Translations under genes and position numbers: made by a program
Notes under the pieces: generated by a model
What the model was told of the DNA's origin: nothing
Seen by the model: the letters and a program-made list of their open reading frames with translations, nothing else
Database searches by the model: none
Shown here: piece after piece, positions 7,115 through 15,580 of the stretch
Layout of the letters: the number at the start of each line of letters is the position of its first letter
How positions within the stretch are numbered: position 1 is the stretch's first letter
Source of the DNA: Oscillospiraceae bacterium
GTDB taxonomy: Bacteria; Bacillota; Clostridia; Oscillospirales; Oscillospiraceae
Assembly: GCA_021768185.1 (NCBI GenBank)
Contig: JAETNP010000002.1
Span: 1 to 64,000 of the forward strand
DNA: 64,000 nucleotides
Direction of reading: 5' to 3'

Positions 7115-10108
7115 TTATCTATTCTCCACTACCAGCTGATAGAGAGTCTCATCGTTTACAAATCCGACCACCTTGTATGGAGTGCTTTGCAGATCAGCGG
7201 GGCCAGGGTTCTCCAATATGGCCGGGGTCATGGTGGTTCCTTCAAAGGTAAGATAAACATCGCCCGTTGTCTCCCCCGCTTCCAGAAGAATATGCCAATT
7301 ATAAGAATCATCATGGTACCAAACCTTATACCCGTTGGTACCGGTTTCTGGCTCTCTGTCCTCTGAAGACATGGCCGCCTTCTCGGATACACTGTTCAGC
7401 GCACTGGCAATATCGGCTCTGGGGATGATGCCTCTTCCCCCACCCATAGATGTGATACCATCTTTCGTGATATGGGCTAACAACTCGTTGATATCCGGCT
7501 CTGTACTGGAAAAGGGCCTCACATGAAGCGGGAAATCCGCAATATATGCGCACAGTTCCGGCGCGCTGTAAAAGGCGGAAAATACCTGATCGCCGGTGTC
7601 CAGCATCATGAGAACGCTGTCGTTTTCCAGATTGGCAAACAGATGCAGCGGGGACGTGTCCCTCATACGGAGTTCCATCAGCAGCCCGGCAGGCCTCTCC
7701 CCTACCCCGTGTCCATCGTATGCGTCAGCAACGCTGTCCCAAGTGTAGAATCGGCTCCCCCGCTTCGCTGTGCGGAGATATGGTACAAGATCGGAAAGTA
7801 TTGCGGGATCGCCTTGCATGTCATCTTTCGTCAGATTTTGCAGCAGGTCCGCCAGCGGGGACCAGACGTCGTCCGAGTGGTCCTGGGCGTAGTTGGCGTA
7901 GTTGAGAAGATTGTCCAGCAGGGTCAGATCTTCGTTCCGGGGATTGTCCTCATCGTCCAGCCACCACAGGCTGTCGTAGAGCCGTCCCTCCTTCTCGAAG
8001 GTGGCTTGCAGGTTCTGATCGGTGCTGAGCAGCAGCTCGCTGTCCGCCAGCAGGGCGTTGATCTCCTCCATGAAGGCGTTGATTGCCCAGGGGTCGTACT
8101 GGTGCTGCTCTGCGTAATCAGGACTGAAAATGATATCAAATTCCACGGAATTTTCCTGTACCACCACCTCCTCGCCGTCAGCCGCCAGATAGAACAGCTG
8201 ATAGGCGTAGCGGCACACGCCGCCGCCCATATAGGGCGTATACCGGAGCAGATAGTCCTCCCCTCCCTGCCGGCACAGGAAGAAGGATTTCCATTCCACG
8301 TGGGACGTTGAAGCCCGGTCTGTCCAATCGTCGTAATACGGCTTGCTGCCGGATTCAGTTTTTGAGAGCCACAAAAGAGTCCACATCTCAAAGCTTTCAT
8401 TTCCGCGGCGGTATAGGCCCAAATCCTCCGGAACGCCGTCGTGATCCAGATCGGCCTGGACATGCCGGTCCCCGGAATCGTTGAGCGTCCAGGTATCTCC
8501 CAGGTCATGGGACAGCACATACCCAGCCGCCCGGCCGCTCTCAAGCTCCCCGAGCTGCATAAATACCACATCGTTATCAGGATTACACACGATGGACAGC
8601 ACCTGCGCGTCCGGCAGCTCGATCTCCTCCCAGGTCTCCCCGCCGTCCCTGGTAATGAGGCAGGACGCGCCGCCGTTCAAGGGCTTCCGGGCTACGATCA
8701 GCCGGTCCGGACGCAGGAAGCCCACATCCGCAATCTGTCCGCCGGTCCAGGGCATGGCCGCCTCGGTCCAGGTCATGCCCCCGTCTGCCGTTTTGTAAAC
8801 GTAGGTCTCCGCCGCCGCACCCTGCTCATAACAGGCCACCAGCCAGCCGTCGTTCGGCGAAACCAGCTTCGCCCAGACTTCCGGAGAGCCGGTCAGATGC
8901 TTCTTCTCGCTCTGGCCTTCCCATGCCCGGGGCGCAGGAATGGGTTCGCCGTTCAGGAATTCCGCGGTATTGCCGTATTGATAGTCAATATACGGCACGC
9001 CGTCCTCATTCAGCGTAATTACGGCGGTCCGCCACGCATTGTCCGGTCTGCTGGTTCGGCTTTCCGGGGCCTCCCGGTTCCATGCGTCAGGAGCGTCCGC
9101 CTCCTTCGCCTGTCCGAAGGCGGCCAGGGCCGACAGTGAAAGTACGATTACCACAACTGCTGTTGCGCCGGCCAGGCGCTTGGGCTGACGGGCGATGCGC
9201 TGGATGCGCTCCTTCAGGCTCCGCTTCCCGCCGGTCATGGTGGTGGAGAAGCGCAGAAGGTCGGCGGGCTTCGATTTTGCTGTGACCAGGGCCAGAAGGG
9301 TCTCGCCGTAGGCCGTGCGTTCCCCGTCTCCAAGCTGTTTCAGTGCGCCCTCGTCGCAGGCCAGCTCACCGTCCCGGCGGCTGCATACTACCGCCAGCCA
9401 TACCAGAGGATTCCACCAGTGGACCGCCAGCGCCGCGCCCCGGAGAACGCTCCACAGGTGGTCCCGGTGGTTGTAGTGGGTCAGCTCATGGGCCAGCACA
9501 TGGCGCAGCATGGCGGGGGACGCCGCCGCTTCCTCCGTCACATAGACGGCGGGCCGGAACAGGCCGGTCAGGCACGGCGAGGGCAGTCCCGGGGCCACGT
9601 ACACCGGCACCGGCGCCGCGGTTCCTTCCAGATGACGGCGCACCCGGCGCAGGCGGAGGGCAAAACGCGTGTTGGCGGTGATCAGGACGAGCGCCATGGC
9701 CGCCGTCCCGGCAGCCCAGATCCAGCCAAGCAGCTCCAGAGGACTGATCCTCTCCGCGTAACGGGTTACGGTCCTGCCTTCGTCCTCCAGGCGGGCGTAG
9801 CCGAAGGAGCCGGGGTCCCCAAAGGGCTCCATCGTTCCATCCTCCGCAAACCGGACGCCGGATTCCTCCACCGGCGTATGGTCCACCGGCAGGACGTAGA
9901 TGCTCTCCTCGTGCAGGGCCTCCGGGGCTTTTACGGCGGGCAGGGGCGTTACCGCCAGCGTGAAAAATGCCACCGGAACCAAAAGCCGCACCAGCACCAC
10001 CGACCACAGGCCGTACCGCAGTCCCGCGCTGATCCGCTTTCCCAGGGCGGCGCGAAGGACAAGGACGACCAGGATCAAAAGGCTGGAAGAAACGATCCAC
10101 TCCAACAT
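7115..10108 (-). CDS. BlaR1/MecR1-like M56 metallopeptidase sensor with an Asp-box ectodomain
   Basis: Membrane-bound zinc protease and signal transducer that probably destroys or inactivates the BlaI-type repressor encoded just before it. Transmembrane segments are visible near residues 4-22, 33-53, 125-145 and 312-332; the M56 active site is HELTH at 207-211 with ELACDE near 248-253. After the fourth helix about 665 residues follow, far longer than the roughly 250-residue penicillin-binding domain of BlaR1, and no SxxK/STYK motif is evident. Instead there are three Asp-box (BNR) motifs, DGGMTW, DGGETW and HDLGDTW at about 442-541, suggesting a small beta-propeller, then a DLDHDGVPED calcium-loop-like segment near 553 and an unassigned C-terminal region. 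The total is 997 residues. The start overlaps the repressor stop by one base (TAATG). The ligand is unknown. Confidence 0.85.
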   Translation of the reverse strand: MLEWIVSSSLLILVVLVLRAALGKRISAGLRYGLWSVVLVRLLVPVAFFTLAVTPLPAVKAPEALHEESIYVLPVDHTPVEESGVRFAEDGTMEPFGDPGSFGYARLEDEGRTVTRYAERISPLELLGWIWAAGTAAMALVLITANTRFALRLRRVRRHLEGTAAPVPVYVAPGLPSPCLTGLFRPAVYVTEEAAASPAMLRHVLAHELTHYNHRDHLWSVLRGAALAVHWWNPLVWLAVVCSRRDGELACDEGALKQLGDGERTAYGETLLALVTAKSKPADLLRFSTTMTGGKRSLKERIQRIARQPKRLAGATAVVVIVLSLSALAAFGQAKEADAPDAWNREAPESRTSRPDNAWRTAVITLNEDGVPYIDYQYGNTAEFLNGEPIPAPRAWEGQSEKKHLTGSPEVWAKLVSPNDGWLVACYEQGAAAETYVYKTADGGMTWTEAAMPWTGGQIADVGFLRPDRLIVARKPLNGGASCLITRDGGETWEEIELPDAQVLSIVCNPDNDVVFMQLGELESGRAAGYVLSHDLGDTWTLNDSGDRHVQADLDHDGVPEDLGLYRRGNESFEMWTLLWLSKTESGSKPYYDDWTDRASTSHVEWKSFFLCRQGGEDYLLRYTPYMGGGVCRYAYQLFYLAADGEEVVVQENSVEFDIIFSPDYAEQHQYDPWAINAFMEEINALLADSELLLSTDQNLQATFEKEGRLYDSLWWLDDEDNPRNEDLTLLDNLLNYANYAQDHSDDVWSPLADLLQNLTKDDMQGDPAILSDLVPYLRTAKRGSRFYTWDSVADAYDGHGVGERPAGLLMELRMRDTSPLHLFANLENDSVLMMLDTGDQVFSAFYSAPELCAYIADFPLHVRPFSSTEPDINELLAHITKDGITSMGGGRGIIPRADIASALNSVSEKAAMSSEDREPETGTNGYKVWYHDDSYNWHILLEAGETTGDVYLTFEGTTMTPAILENPGPADLQSTPYKVVGFVNDETLYQLVVENR

Positions 10109-10491
10109 TATTGCTCTCCTCCCTCCTCCGCTTTCCGCAGGATCTCCCGCAGTTCAGCGATATCCTCCCGGCTCAGCTCCTGCCGCTGGGCCATGGCGCT
10201 CATCATCAGGCCTACGCTGCCCCGGTAGACCCGGTCCAGGAAGGAACGCGTCTCCTGGATCTCCGCTTTCTCTTGTTCTACAGCAGGTGTATAGGACTTT
10301 CCCTTGCCAACTGTTTCGCAGTGGACAAGCCCCTTCTCCTCCATCCGGCGCAGGGTGGTGATGGTGGTGCTCTTGGCCCAGCCCACGGTTTTGCCCAGAT
10401 TCGCCACCAGCTGCATTACCGTCTGGGGGCTCTCCCGCCACAGGCTGTCCAGTACGCTCCACTCGCTGGCCGTCAGTTTTGTCTGCTCCAT
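10108..10491 (-). CDS. BlaI/MecI/CopY-family transcriptional repressor
   Basis: Dimeric winged-helix repressor of 127 residues, normal for the family. Residues 5-75 form the DNA-binding domain (LTASEWSVLDSLWRESPQTVMQLV, then GWAKSTTITTLRRMEEKGLV); the rest is the dimerisation tail. In the Bla system the partner protease cleaves the repressor in this C-terminal half. It is followed by the BlaR1-like gene with a TAATG overlap. Upstream, AAAGGAGG precedes the ATG and a consensus promoter carries a TGTAGACC dyad, so the pair is almost certainly autoregulated. No beta-lactamase gene is nearby, so the inducer need not be a beta-lactam. Confidence 0.92.
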   Translation of the reverse strand: MEQTKLTASEWSVLDSLWRESPQTVMQLVANLGKTVGWAKSTTITTLRRMEEKGLVHCETVGKGKSYTPAVEQEKAEIQETRSFLDRVYRGSVGLMMSAMAQRQELSREDIAELREILRKAEEGGEQ

Positions 10492-10515
10492 CTGATTACC
10501 TCCTTTGGTTTACTT

Positions 10516-10546
10516 TGTAGACCTATCATAACACAGTTGGTCTACA
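10516..10546 (-). promoter_or_regulatory. BlaI-type operator
   Basis: Perfect 8-base inverted repeat TGTAGACC (10516-10523) and GGTCTACA (10539-10546), spaced by 15 bases. The half-sites resemble BlaI/MecI sites built on TACA/TGTA. One arm lies in the promoter spacer, the other just downstream of the -10 box. Confidence 0.7.
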
Positions 10547-10553
10547 TTGTCAA
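10525..10553 (-). promoter_or_regulatory. Sigma-A promoter of the blaI-blaR1-like pair
   Basis: Minus-strand TTGACA (10553-10548), 17-base spacer, TATGAT (10530-10525). It is embedded in the TGTAGACC dyad. Confidence 0.85.
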
Positions 10554-10563
10554 CCTCATTTTC

Positions 10564-10598
10564 AAAAAAAGAAAAGGCGCGGCATAAGCCGCAGCCTT
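10564..10598 (-). terminator. Terminator after the CaCA antiporter gene
   Basis: Minus-strand stem of 10 paired bases with one bulge (10588-10598 with 10574-10583, 4-base loop), running straight into a T-rich tract (the plus-strand A run at 10564-10575), 8 bases past the antiporter stop. Confidence 0.8.
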
Positions 10599-10606
10599 TC
10601 GGTCGT

Positions 10607-11563
10607 TTAAGCACTGCAGGTCAGAAAAACATATCCGCCGTAGACCGCCAGGAGAGCCAGCCCCTGCCACCGCCGGAACCGGGCGGTCAGCATGGCCGGG
10701 ATCACGGCGATAGCTCCCACCAGCAGGCACGCGGGCAGATCAATTCGGGCTGAAGCCGCGGAGACCGGAAGCGTCTGGCCGGAGATCAGCGCGCTGAGGG
10801 GCAGGATCATGGTCAGGTCCAGAATGTTCGCCCCCAGGATGTTGCCTACGGACAGGGCGGACTGCTTCTTTACGATGGCGGTTACGGTGGTCACCAGTTC
10901 CGGCAGGGACGTGCCGACGGCAACAATGGTGACGCCGATGATCCGTTCGGAGACCCCGGCCAGCCGCGCCAGGGCGCTGGCGCTGTCCACCAGCAGGTCC
11001 GCTCCCAGCACCACCGCCGCCGCGCCCAGGGAAAACTTGATACATTGGAAAAATACCGCCCGCTTCCGGGGGCGTTCCCGGAGAGGACCCAAGTCCCCGC
11101 CGCAGCGCATGGCGCGGTTGGCTCCGCGAATGTTCTCATATGTAAAGACGGCGAAAATGCCCAGCAGCGGCAGGGACAAGGCCAATCCAACGCCGCCCCG
11201 GCAGCCCCAGACCAGCACGGCTGAGGCGGCCAGCATCAGTACGGACTTGAGCAGATAGTCCCCACGGTAGATCTTCACAGGCATACAGATAATGGAAACC
11301 GCCATGATGAGGCCCAGGTTGGCGGTCACGCTGCCCACCGCGTTGCCCACCGCCATGTCCACCTTTCCCTGGGTGGCGGCCATGACGGACACCAGCAGCT
11401 CCGGCAACGTGGTCGCCAGGCTGACAATGGTGGCCCCTACAATCAGCTTGGGAATTCCGCTGACCTCCGCGATCCAGGAGGCCGCGTCTACAAACCAGTC
11501 CCCGCCCTTGACAATCAGGATGATCCCCGCCAGGAAGATCATCCCCAGCATTGCGTATTCCAT
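10607..11563 (-). CDS. Ca2+/Na+ antiporter family protein (CaCA, YrbG-like)
   Basis: Polytopic inner-membrane cation/proton or sodium/calcium exchanger with two inverted halves. The alpha repeats are clear: GATIVSLATTLPELLVS with GNAVGSVTANLGLI in the first half, and GVTIVAVGTSLPELVTT with GNILGANILDLTMI in the second. About ten hydrophobic segments are present over 318 residues, the expected size. The start at 11563 has AAGGGGAG before it. It stands alone between a divergent repressor control region and the DUF4317 gene, so the context gives no hint about the ion. Confidence 0.9.
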   Translation of the reverse strand: MEYAMLGMIFLAGIILIVKGGDWFVDAASWIAEVSGIPKLIVGATIVSLATTLPELLVSVMAATQGKVDMAVGNAVGSVTANLGLIMAVSIICMPVKIYRGDYLLKSVLMLAASAVLVWGCRGGVGLALSLPLLGIFAVFTYENIRGANRAMRCGGDLGPLRERPRKRAVFFQCIKFSLGAAAVVLGADLLVDSASALARLAGVSERIIGVTIVAVGTSLPELVTTVTAIVKKQSALSVGNILGANILDLTMILPLSALISGQTLPVSAASARIDLPACLLVGAIAVIPAMLTARFRRWQGLALLAVYGGYVFLTCSA

Positions 11564-11650
11564 ACCTATCTCCCCTTCTCATTCACACACTGGCCCGTTT
11601 ACCATACCATGTCCGGAGAGGGGAATCGGTGCGGTTTCTGTCGGCGGGGT

Positions 11651-11686
11651 AAAATTTTGCGAGGAAGGGTGTTTTCCCTTCCCCGC
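11651..11686 (-). terminator. Terminator after the DUF4317 gene
   Basis: Minus-strand stem of 11 bases (11686-11676 with 11669-11659, one mismatch) with a 6-base loop, then AAAATTTT, 10 bases after the stop codon. Confidence 0.7.
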
Positions 11687-11696
11687 AGGTATGATA

Positions 11697-12842
11697 TTAT
11701 TCTTCCGGGCTCCCGCCGCCGATGGATACCGGCAGGCCGTTGACCTCCACGGCGTTTCCGGAGGGAATGAGCAGGTATTTGACGCCGTCGATCACCCGGG
11801 TCTCCACCAGATAGCTGCTGGCGGGGTCCACAGAGACGGTGACCTCCCCCGCCTTTACCTGGAAGCGCTTGCTGTCGATGAGGTTCTCCGGGTTCAGGAC
11901 GGCGTTTTCGCCGAAGCTCTCCGCACACTGGGCGCGGAACGCCGCCGCTTCCTCCTGGCTTACCCCCTGCCGGAGAAGGATGTCCTCCACTTCCCCGGCG
12001 GTGACGGAGGGGGCCTCCGGGTCCTTGCTCTCCCGGTGGGCCTCGATCTTCTCCAGAAGCTGCTCGTGGATGGCCTGTACCACCTCCAGACGGCAGCTCT
12101 CCGCCAGAGCGGAGGTCAGGGCGGATTCAAACGTCTCCCGCTGCTCCTCCGCCGACATGGGCGGCTCCATGCGGAACACCGCGTTCAGGAAGTCCTGGTG
12201 CAGATCGCTGGCAGACTTGGTGTAGAAAAGGACGTTGTAGATATTGGCCGTGCGGTCGTCAAAGGCGGGAAACAGGAAGCCCAGCTCCGGCGGGGCTACG
12301 ATCTGTCCGGGGGCGCAGCTGTGGAACTCGTTCTCACCGGGGAAATAGCCCAGCTCCAGTTTGCCGTCCTTGACAGGGCACACGCCGCAGAGTATGTAGC
12401 GGTATACGGTGTCGGAGTCCCCCTCCTCGCCGTCCCGGCTCCGGCTGGGTACGTCGTAGGCGTCGTAGGCCAGCAGGATGACGTAGTTGCTGTCCCCCAT
12501 GTCCAGGGAGTCGATGACCTTCCGGTAGAACTCCTCTCGGATATCACCGCTTTTCAGCTCCGACTCCCGAAGGGCGGAGAGCAGGCGGTACTCGTCGCTG
12601 TCCATCACCTGCTCGGTGGAGAACACCACGTCCACCAGGTTCTTGCCCAGGGACCCGGACATGGTCTTTTTCAGAAGGCTCAGGTACTTCTCCGCCTCCT
12701 CCTCGCTCATCCGGCCCAGAGATTCATCCAGGTAGGAGACGACCTCCTTGTTTCCGTTGACGTAGCAGCCATAAATGCACTTGATGGCGCACTTGTCCGG
12801 ACGGAGGCGGCGGCGCAGTTCGCCCAGTTCCTTTTGATTCAT
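11697..12842 (-). CDS. DUF4317 family protein
   Basis: Conserved Clostridia protein of unknown function, recognised from its N-terminus (NQKELGELRRRLRPDKCAIKCIYGCYVN, followed by the KTMSGSLGKNLVDVVFS segment). It has no signal peptide or membrane segment and is rich in acidic residues, so it should be cytoplasmic. I start it at the ATG at 12842, which follows GTGAGG; an in-frame GTG five codons upstream overlaps that site. This gives 381 residues. It has its own promoter and its own terminator and so is a single-gene unit. Confidence 0.85.
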   Translation of the reverse strand: MNQKELGELRRRLRPDKCAIKCIYGCYVNGNKEVVSYLDESLGRMSEEEAEKYLSLLKKTMSGSLGKNLVDVVFSTEQVMDSDEYRLLSALRESELKSGDIREEFYRKVIDSLDMGDSNYVILLAYDAYDVPSRSRDGEEGDSDTVYRYILCGVCPVKDGKLELGYFPGENEFHSCAPGQIVAPPELGFLFPAFDDRTANIYNVLFYTKSASDLHQDFLNAVFRMEPPMSAEEQRETFESALTSALAESCRLEVVQAIHEQLLEKIEAHRESKDPEAPSVTAGEVEDILLRQGVSQEEAAAFRAQCAESFGENAVLNPENLIDSKRFQVKAGEVTVSVDPASSYLVETRVIDGVKYLLIPSGNAVEVNGLPVSIGGGSPEE

Positions 12843-12903
12843 ATGCAGTTTCCTCACTTTTGTCAGATTTGCCTCTGTTGGAGACGGTTGGATTTTCTTC
12901 CCT

Positions 12904-12932
12904 ATTGTACCTTAAACCCCGCCGAAAAGCAA
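12904..12932 (-). promoter_or_regulatory. Sigma-A promoter of the DUF4317 gene
   Basis: Minus-strand TTGCTT (12932-12927), 17-base spacer, TACAAT (12909-12904). Confidence 0.6.
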
Positions 12933-12949
12933 TCCCGGAAATACAAGTT

Positions 12950-12975
12950 GGGGAAGCCGCATTTGCGGCTTCCCC
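12950..12975 (-). terminator. Terminator hairpin after the MFS gene
   Basis: Eleven-base perfect stem GGGGAAGCCGC (12950-12960) with GCGGCTTCCCC (12965-12975), ATTT loop, 6 bases after the MFS stop codon. It is only moderately followed by T residues. Confidence 0.65.
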
Positions 12976-12981
12976 GTTAGC

Positions 12982-14241
12982 TTATACCTCCCGGTTGTAG
13001 ATCTTCTTCACGTGCTCCCTGCCCCGGTACATGAACAGATACACCGCCAACAGGACCAGAGCATTTGCGGCAGTCACGATCAGCCGCTCCGGCAGGACCT
13101 CCGCCAGCGCGCCAATGACCAGGCTCCCAACGACGCTGCCCACAAAACTGATCATCTGGAACATCCCGTTGAACCGCGCCCGCTTGTTATCCGGCACATA
13201 GGACTGGGTCGCCGCCGAGCGGATGGTGTAGGAGGTCACACCCAGCGCGCCGTCCATGAAGAACCACACCGCCATCAGCGGCACCGGCAGGAACAGTATC
13301 GTCCCGGACAGCACATTGATCGTCACATAGACAAAAAATGCAACGGAAAACTTTTTCTCCTTGGGGATGTGCAGCTTGTACTGGACCGCTCCGCCCAGCA
13401 GACGGCCCACCGTCATAAAGTTGCTCAGGATGGAGTACAGCGTCGCCGCAGCCACCGGCCACGCCGCAAATTTGCCTGCATGGTTCAGGAAGTACGGCAA
13501 CTGGAGCTGCACCGCGCCGCTGGCAAAGTTGCTGACCATGAAGTACAGGGCAATGATCAGCAGCCCCTTCTCTCCCCGGATGTAGTCCAGCCCCTCCCGG
13601 AGTTCCCGGCGGAACTGCCCGAAGGCGCTCTCCGCCGTCTCCCGCGGGGCTTCGGCCATGTGGGTCTCCCGGAAGCGCACTGTGACCTCGAAGCAGGCCG
13701 CAATCAGAAAGCTGATCGCGTTGATGGCGAACAGAGACGCCGCGCCGCCCATCTGGTAATAGATCACCGCCGCCACCGGACTGGCGAAGCCGGACAGATC
13801 CACCAGCATCCCGTAGACGGAGTATCCCTTCTGGAAATTCCCCTCTGTGATGAGGTTGGGATAGAAGCTGTCAAAGGCCACTACATAGGTGCCGTCAATG
13901 GCTCCCGTCACAAAGGATACTGCCAGCAATACGGGATAGCTGAACCATCCACCCCGCAGCAGCAGGAAAAGCAGGAAATAGATCCCGGCAGACAGGAAAT
14001 CCAGGGTATAGATCACCTTTTTCCGGCTCATACGGTCCAGGTACGGCCCCGCCAGCACCGGGCAGATCATGATCGGCAGCTGGAAGCTCACCTGGAACAG
14101 CATGTACAGGAAGGTGGACCCCGTGTAGTCCAGCACCAGCAGGCTGAGGGCAAAATTGGACAGGGCGTTCCCTACCAGAGAAATAAAGCTCCCTATCGTT
14201 ATGACTGTGAAATCATACGTCCACAGTGTTTGTCGTTTCAT
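12982..14241 (-). CDS. MFS transporter (MFS_3/EntS-like exporter)
   Basis: Twelve-helix major facilitator, 419 residues, with charged cytoplasmic loop motif DRMSRKK after helix 2, typical of MFS drug/proton antiporters; the closest family feel is the MFS_3 group that exports macrolides or siderophores. The substrate cannot be read from sequence. The ATG at 14241 follows AAAGGAG; the 5' leader holds an 11-base inverted repeat (14263-14311). It has its own terminator and no co-transcribed partner. Confidence 0.85.
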   Translation of the reverse strand: MKRQTLWTYDFTVITIGSFISLVGNALSNFALSLLVLDYTGSTFLYMLFQVSFQLPIMICPVLAGPYLDRMSRKKVIYTLDFLSAGIYFLLFLLLRGGWFSYPVLLAVSFVTGAIDGTYVVAFDSFYPNLITEGNFQKGYSVYGMLVDLSGFASPVAAVIYYQMGGAASLFAINAISFLIAACFEVTVRFRETHMAEAPRETAESAFGQFRRELREGLDYIRGEKGLLIIALYFMVSNFASGAVQLQLPYFLNHAGKFAAWPVAAATLYSILSNFMTVGRLLGGAVQYKLHIPKEKKFSVAFFVYVTINVLSGTILFLPVPLMAVWFFMDGALGVTSYTIRSAATQSYVPDNKRARFNGMFQMISFVGSVVGSLVIGALAEVLPERLIVTAANALVLLAVYLFMYRGREHVKKIYNREV

Positions 14242-14262
14242 GTAAAAATAATATCTCCTTTA

Positions 14263-14311
14263 CGTTGATTTTTCCTTCCAGCGCTTTCGGGCCGGATCAG
14301 AAAAATCAACG
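14263..14311 (-). promoter_or_regulatory. Inverted repeat in the 5' leader of the MFS gene
   Basis: Perfect 11-base arms CGTTGATTTTT (14263-14273) and AAAAATCAACG (14301-14311) enclose 27 bases that include a smaller GC-rich fold. It lies directly upstream of the ribosome site and could be a leader hairpin or an operator; no known riboswitch is recognised. Confidence 0.4.
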
Positions 14312-14401
14312 CCGTGCAGAAGAAATAAACATTTTAGATCACTCCGTTGGTAAAATACATATTGTCAATATATCGGACACATTCGTCAGAAAATAAGGCC
14401 C

Positions 14402-15028
14402 TTATGGCGGACCTGGCTGGAACCGCTCCTCTTCCACCAGTACCTCGACGGTTCCGGCGGAGAGCTCCGTCACTTTCTCCTGGAATGCGTCCACGTCCTC
14501 CGCCGGAAGGAGCACCGTCAGCAGAACGTCCGTGCCGAAGTCGGCGTTTTCCACGCTCCCGCCGCTCTTCTCCACCAGCAGGCGCATCCGCTCGTACAGC
14601 GGATAGGGACATGGCACTGCCAGCACCGCCCACAGGCGCATCCGGCTGATGCCCGCCGCGTCCAGGGTCAGCTTGGCCGTGCCGCCGTAGGCCCGCGTCA
14701 GGCCTCCGGCTCCCAGCAGGATGCCGCCGAAGTACCGGGTCACTACGCACACGACGTTGGTGACCTCCTCCTTCAAAAACACGTTCAGCATGGGCTGGCC
14801 CGCCGTGCCCTGGGGCTCGCCGTCGTCGCCGTAGCGCAGGACGCTCCCCTCCCGGAGAACATAGCAGAAACAGTGGTGCCGGGCGTCGTGGTAGCGCTTC
14901 CGTACTTCCTCAATATGGGCGCGGGCCTCCTCCTCCGTCTCCACCCGCCAAAGCTGGCCGATGAAACGTGAGCGCTTCTCGATAAATTCCGCCTCGCCAT
15001 AACCGCTGGGAACCAGATAACTCTCCAT
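14402..15028 (-). CDS. yigZ: YigZ/IMPACT family protein (UPF0029)
   Basis: Member of the YigZ/IMPACT family, cytoplasmic, thought to act in translation-linked processes; biochemical role in bacteria is not settled. The signature is clear: KKRSRFIG-like EKRSRFIGQL, then DARHHCFCYVL, GDDGEPQGTAGQPML and RYFGGILLGAGGLTRAYG (N-terminal UPF0029 domain, about residues 10-120), then a smaller C-terminal domain. The start is taken at the ATG at 15028, which overlaps the stop of the acetyltransferase gene (TGATG) and has GAGG six bases upstream; the length is then 208 residues. The overlap points to translational coupling. Confidence 0.93.
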   Translation of the reverse strand: MESYLVPSGYGEAEFIEKRSRFIGQLWRVETEEEARAHIEEVRKRYHDARHHCFCYVLREGSVLRYGDDGEPQGTAGQPMLNVFLKEEVTNVVCVVTRYFGGILLGAGGLTRAYGGTAKLTLDAAGISRMRLWAVLAVPCPYPLYERMRLLVEKSGGSVENADFGTDVLLTVLLPAEDVDAFQEKVTELSAGTVEVLVEEERFQPGPP

Positions 15029-15567
15029 CAATGTCCTCGTTTCTCCCACATTTCCCGGGTTATAAAGTAAAAACAGGTGGGACGGTCCGGGTAGAATTCG
15101 TCCGACAGATTTTCCGTGAAAGCGTACAGGAAGCCGGACTTCTCGATCACACGCCTGGACTGTTGGTTTTCCTCATAGTGGGTCACCCATATTTCGTCCA
15201 GGTTCAGCTCCCGGAAGCCGTAGCGCAGTAGCTCCGTCACTACCTCCGGCATCAGGCCCCGGCCCCAGTACGCCGGCGAGAGGGCGTAGCCAATCTCCAG
15301 GGAGCGGCCCTCATGGGCCTCCCCCCGGTGGGGCGTGACGAAGCCGGCGGAACCGATGACCCGGCCCGTTTCCCGATCCACTACCGCGAAGACGTCCGGC
15401 GCGGAGAAGACGGTGCGGATGATCTCCCGGCTCTCCTCCACGCTCTCGTGGGGCTTCCAGCCCGCGATGGGGCCTACACGGGGATCACGGCAGTAGGCGT
15501 AGACACCCTCCGCGTCCGCCTCGGTGAAGGGGCGGAGGATGGTACGCTGGGTCTCTAATACAGGCAC
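15028..15567 (-). CDS. GNAT-family N-acetyltransferase (RimJ/RimL-like)
   Basis: Acetyl-CoA dependent acetyltransferase of the RimJ/RimL type that modifies protein N-termini or small molecules. It opens with ETQRTILRPFTEADAEGVY and has EIGYALSPAYWGRGLMPEV (acetyl-CoA loop, QxxGxG equivalent GRGL) followed by NQQSRRVIEKSGF. The best start is the GTG at 15567, preceded by AAGGGAGG at the right distance, giving 179 residues; longer readings would run through the small XRE gene. It overlaps yigZ by one base (TGATG) and lies 13 bases after the XRE gene, so the three may be co-transcribed. Confidence 0.88.
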   Translation of the reverse strand: MPVLETQRTILRPFTEADAEGVYAYCRDPRVGPIAGWKPHESVEESREIIRTVFSAPDVFAVVDRETGRVIGSAGFVTPHRGEAHEGRSLEIGYALSPAYWGRGLMPEVVTELLRYGFRELNLDEIWVTHYEENQQSRRVIEKSGFLYAFTENLSDEFYPDRPTCFYFITREMWEKRGH

Positions 15568-15580
15568 AAGGCCCTCCCTT

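Noticed and set aside
10108-10491. BlaI/BlaR1 pair as a beta-lactam resistance operon
   Set aside because: No beta-lactamase or mecA-like gene is present and the BlaR1 ectodomain lacks penicillin-binding motifs.
11292-12980. 562-codon forward frame over the antiporter and DUF4317 genes
   Set aside because: Crosses two genes and a terminator, with no recognisable domain.
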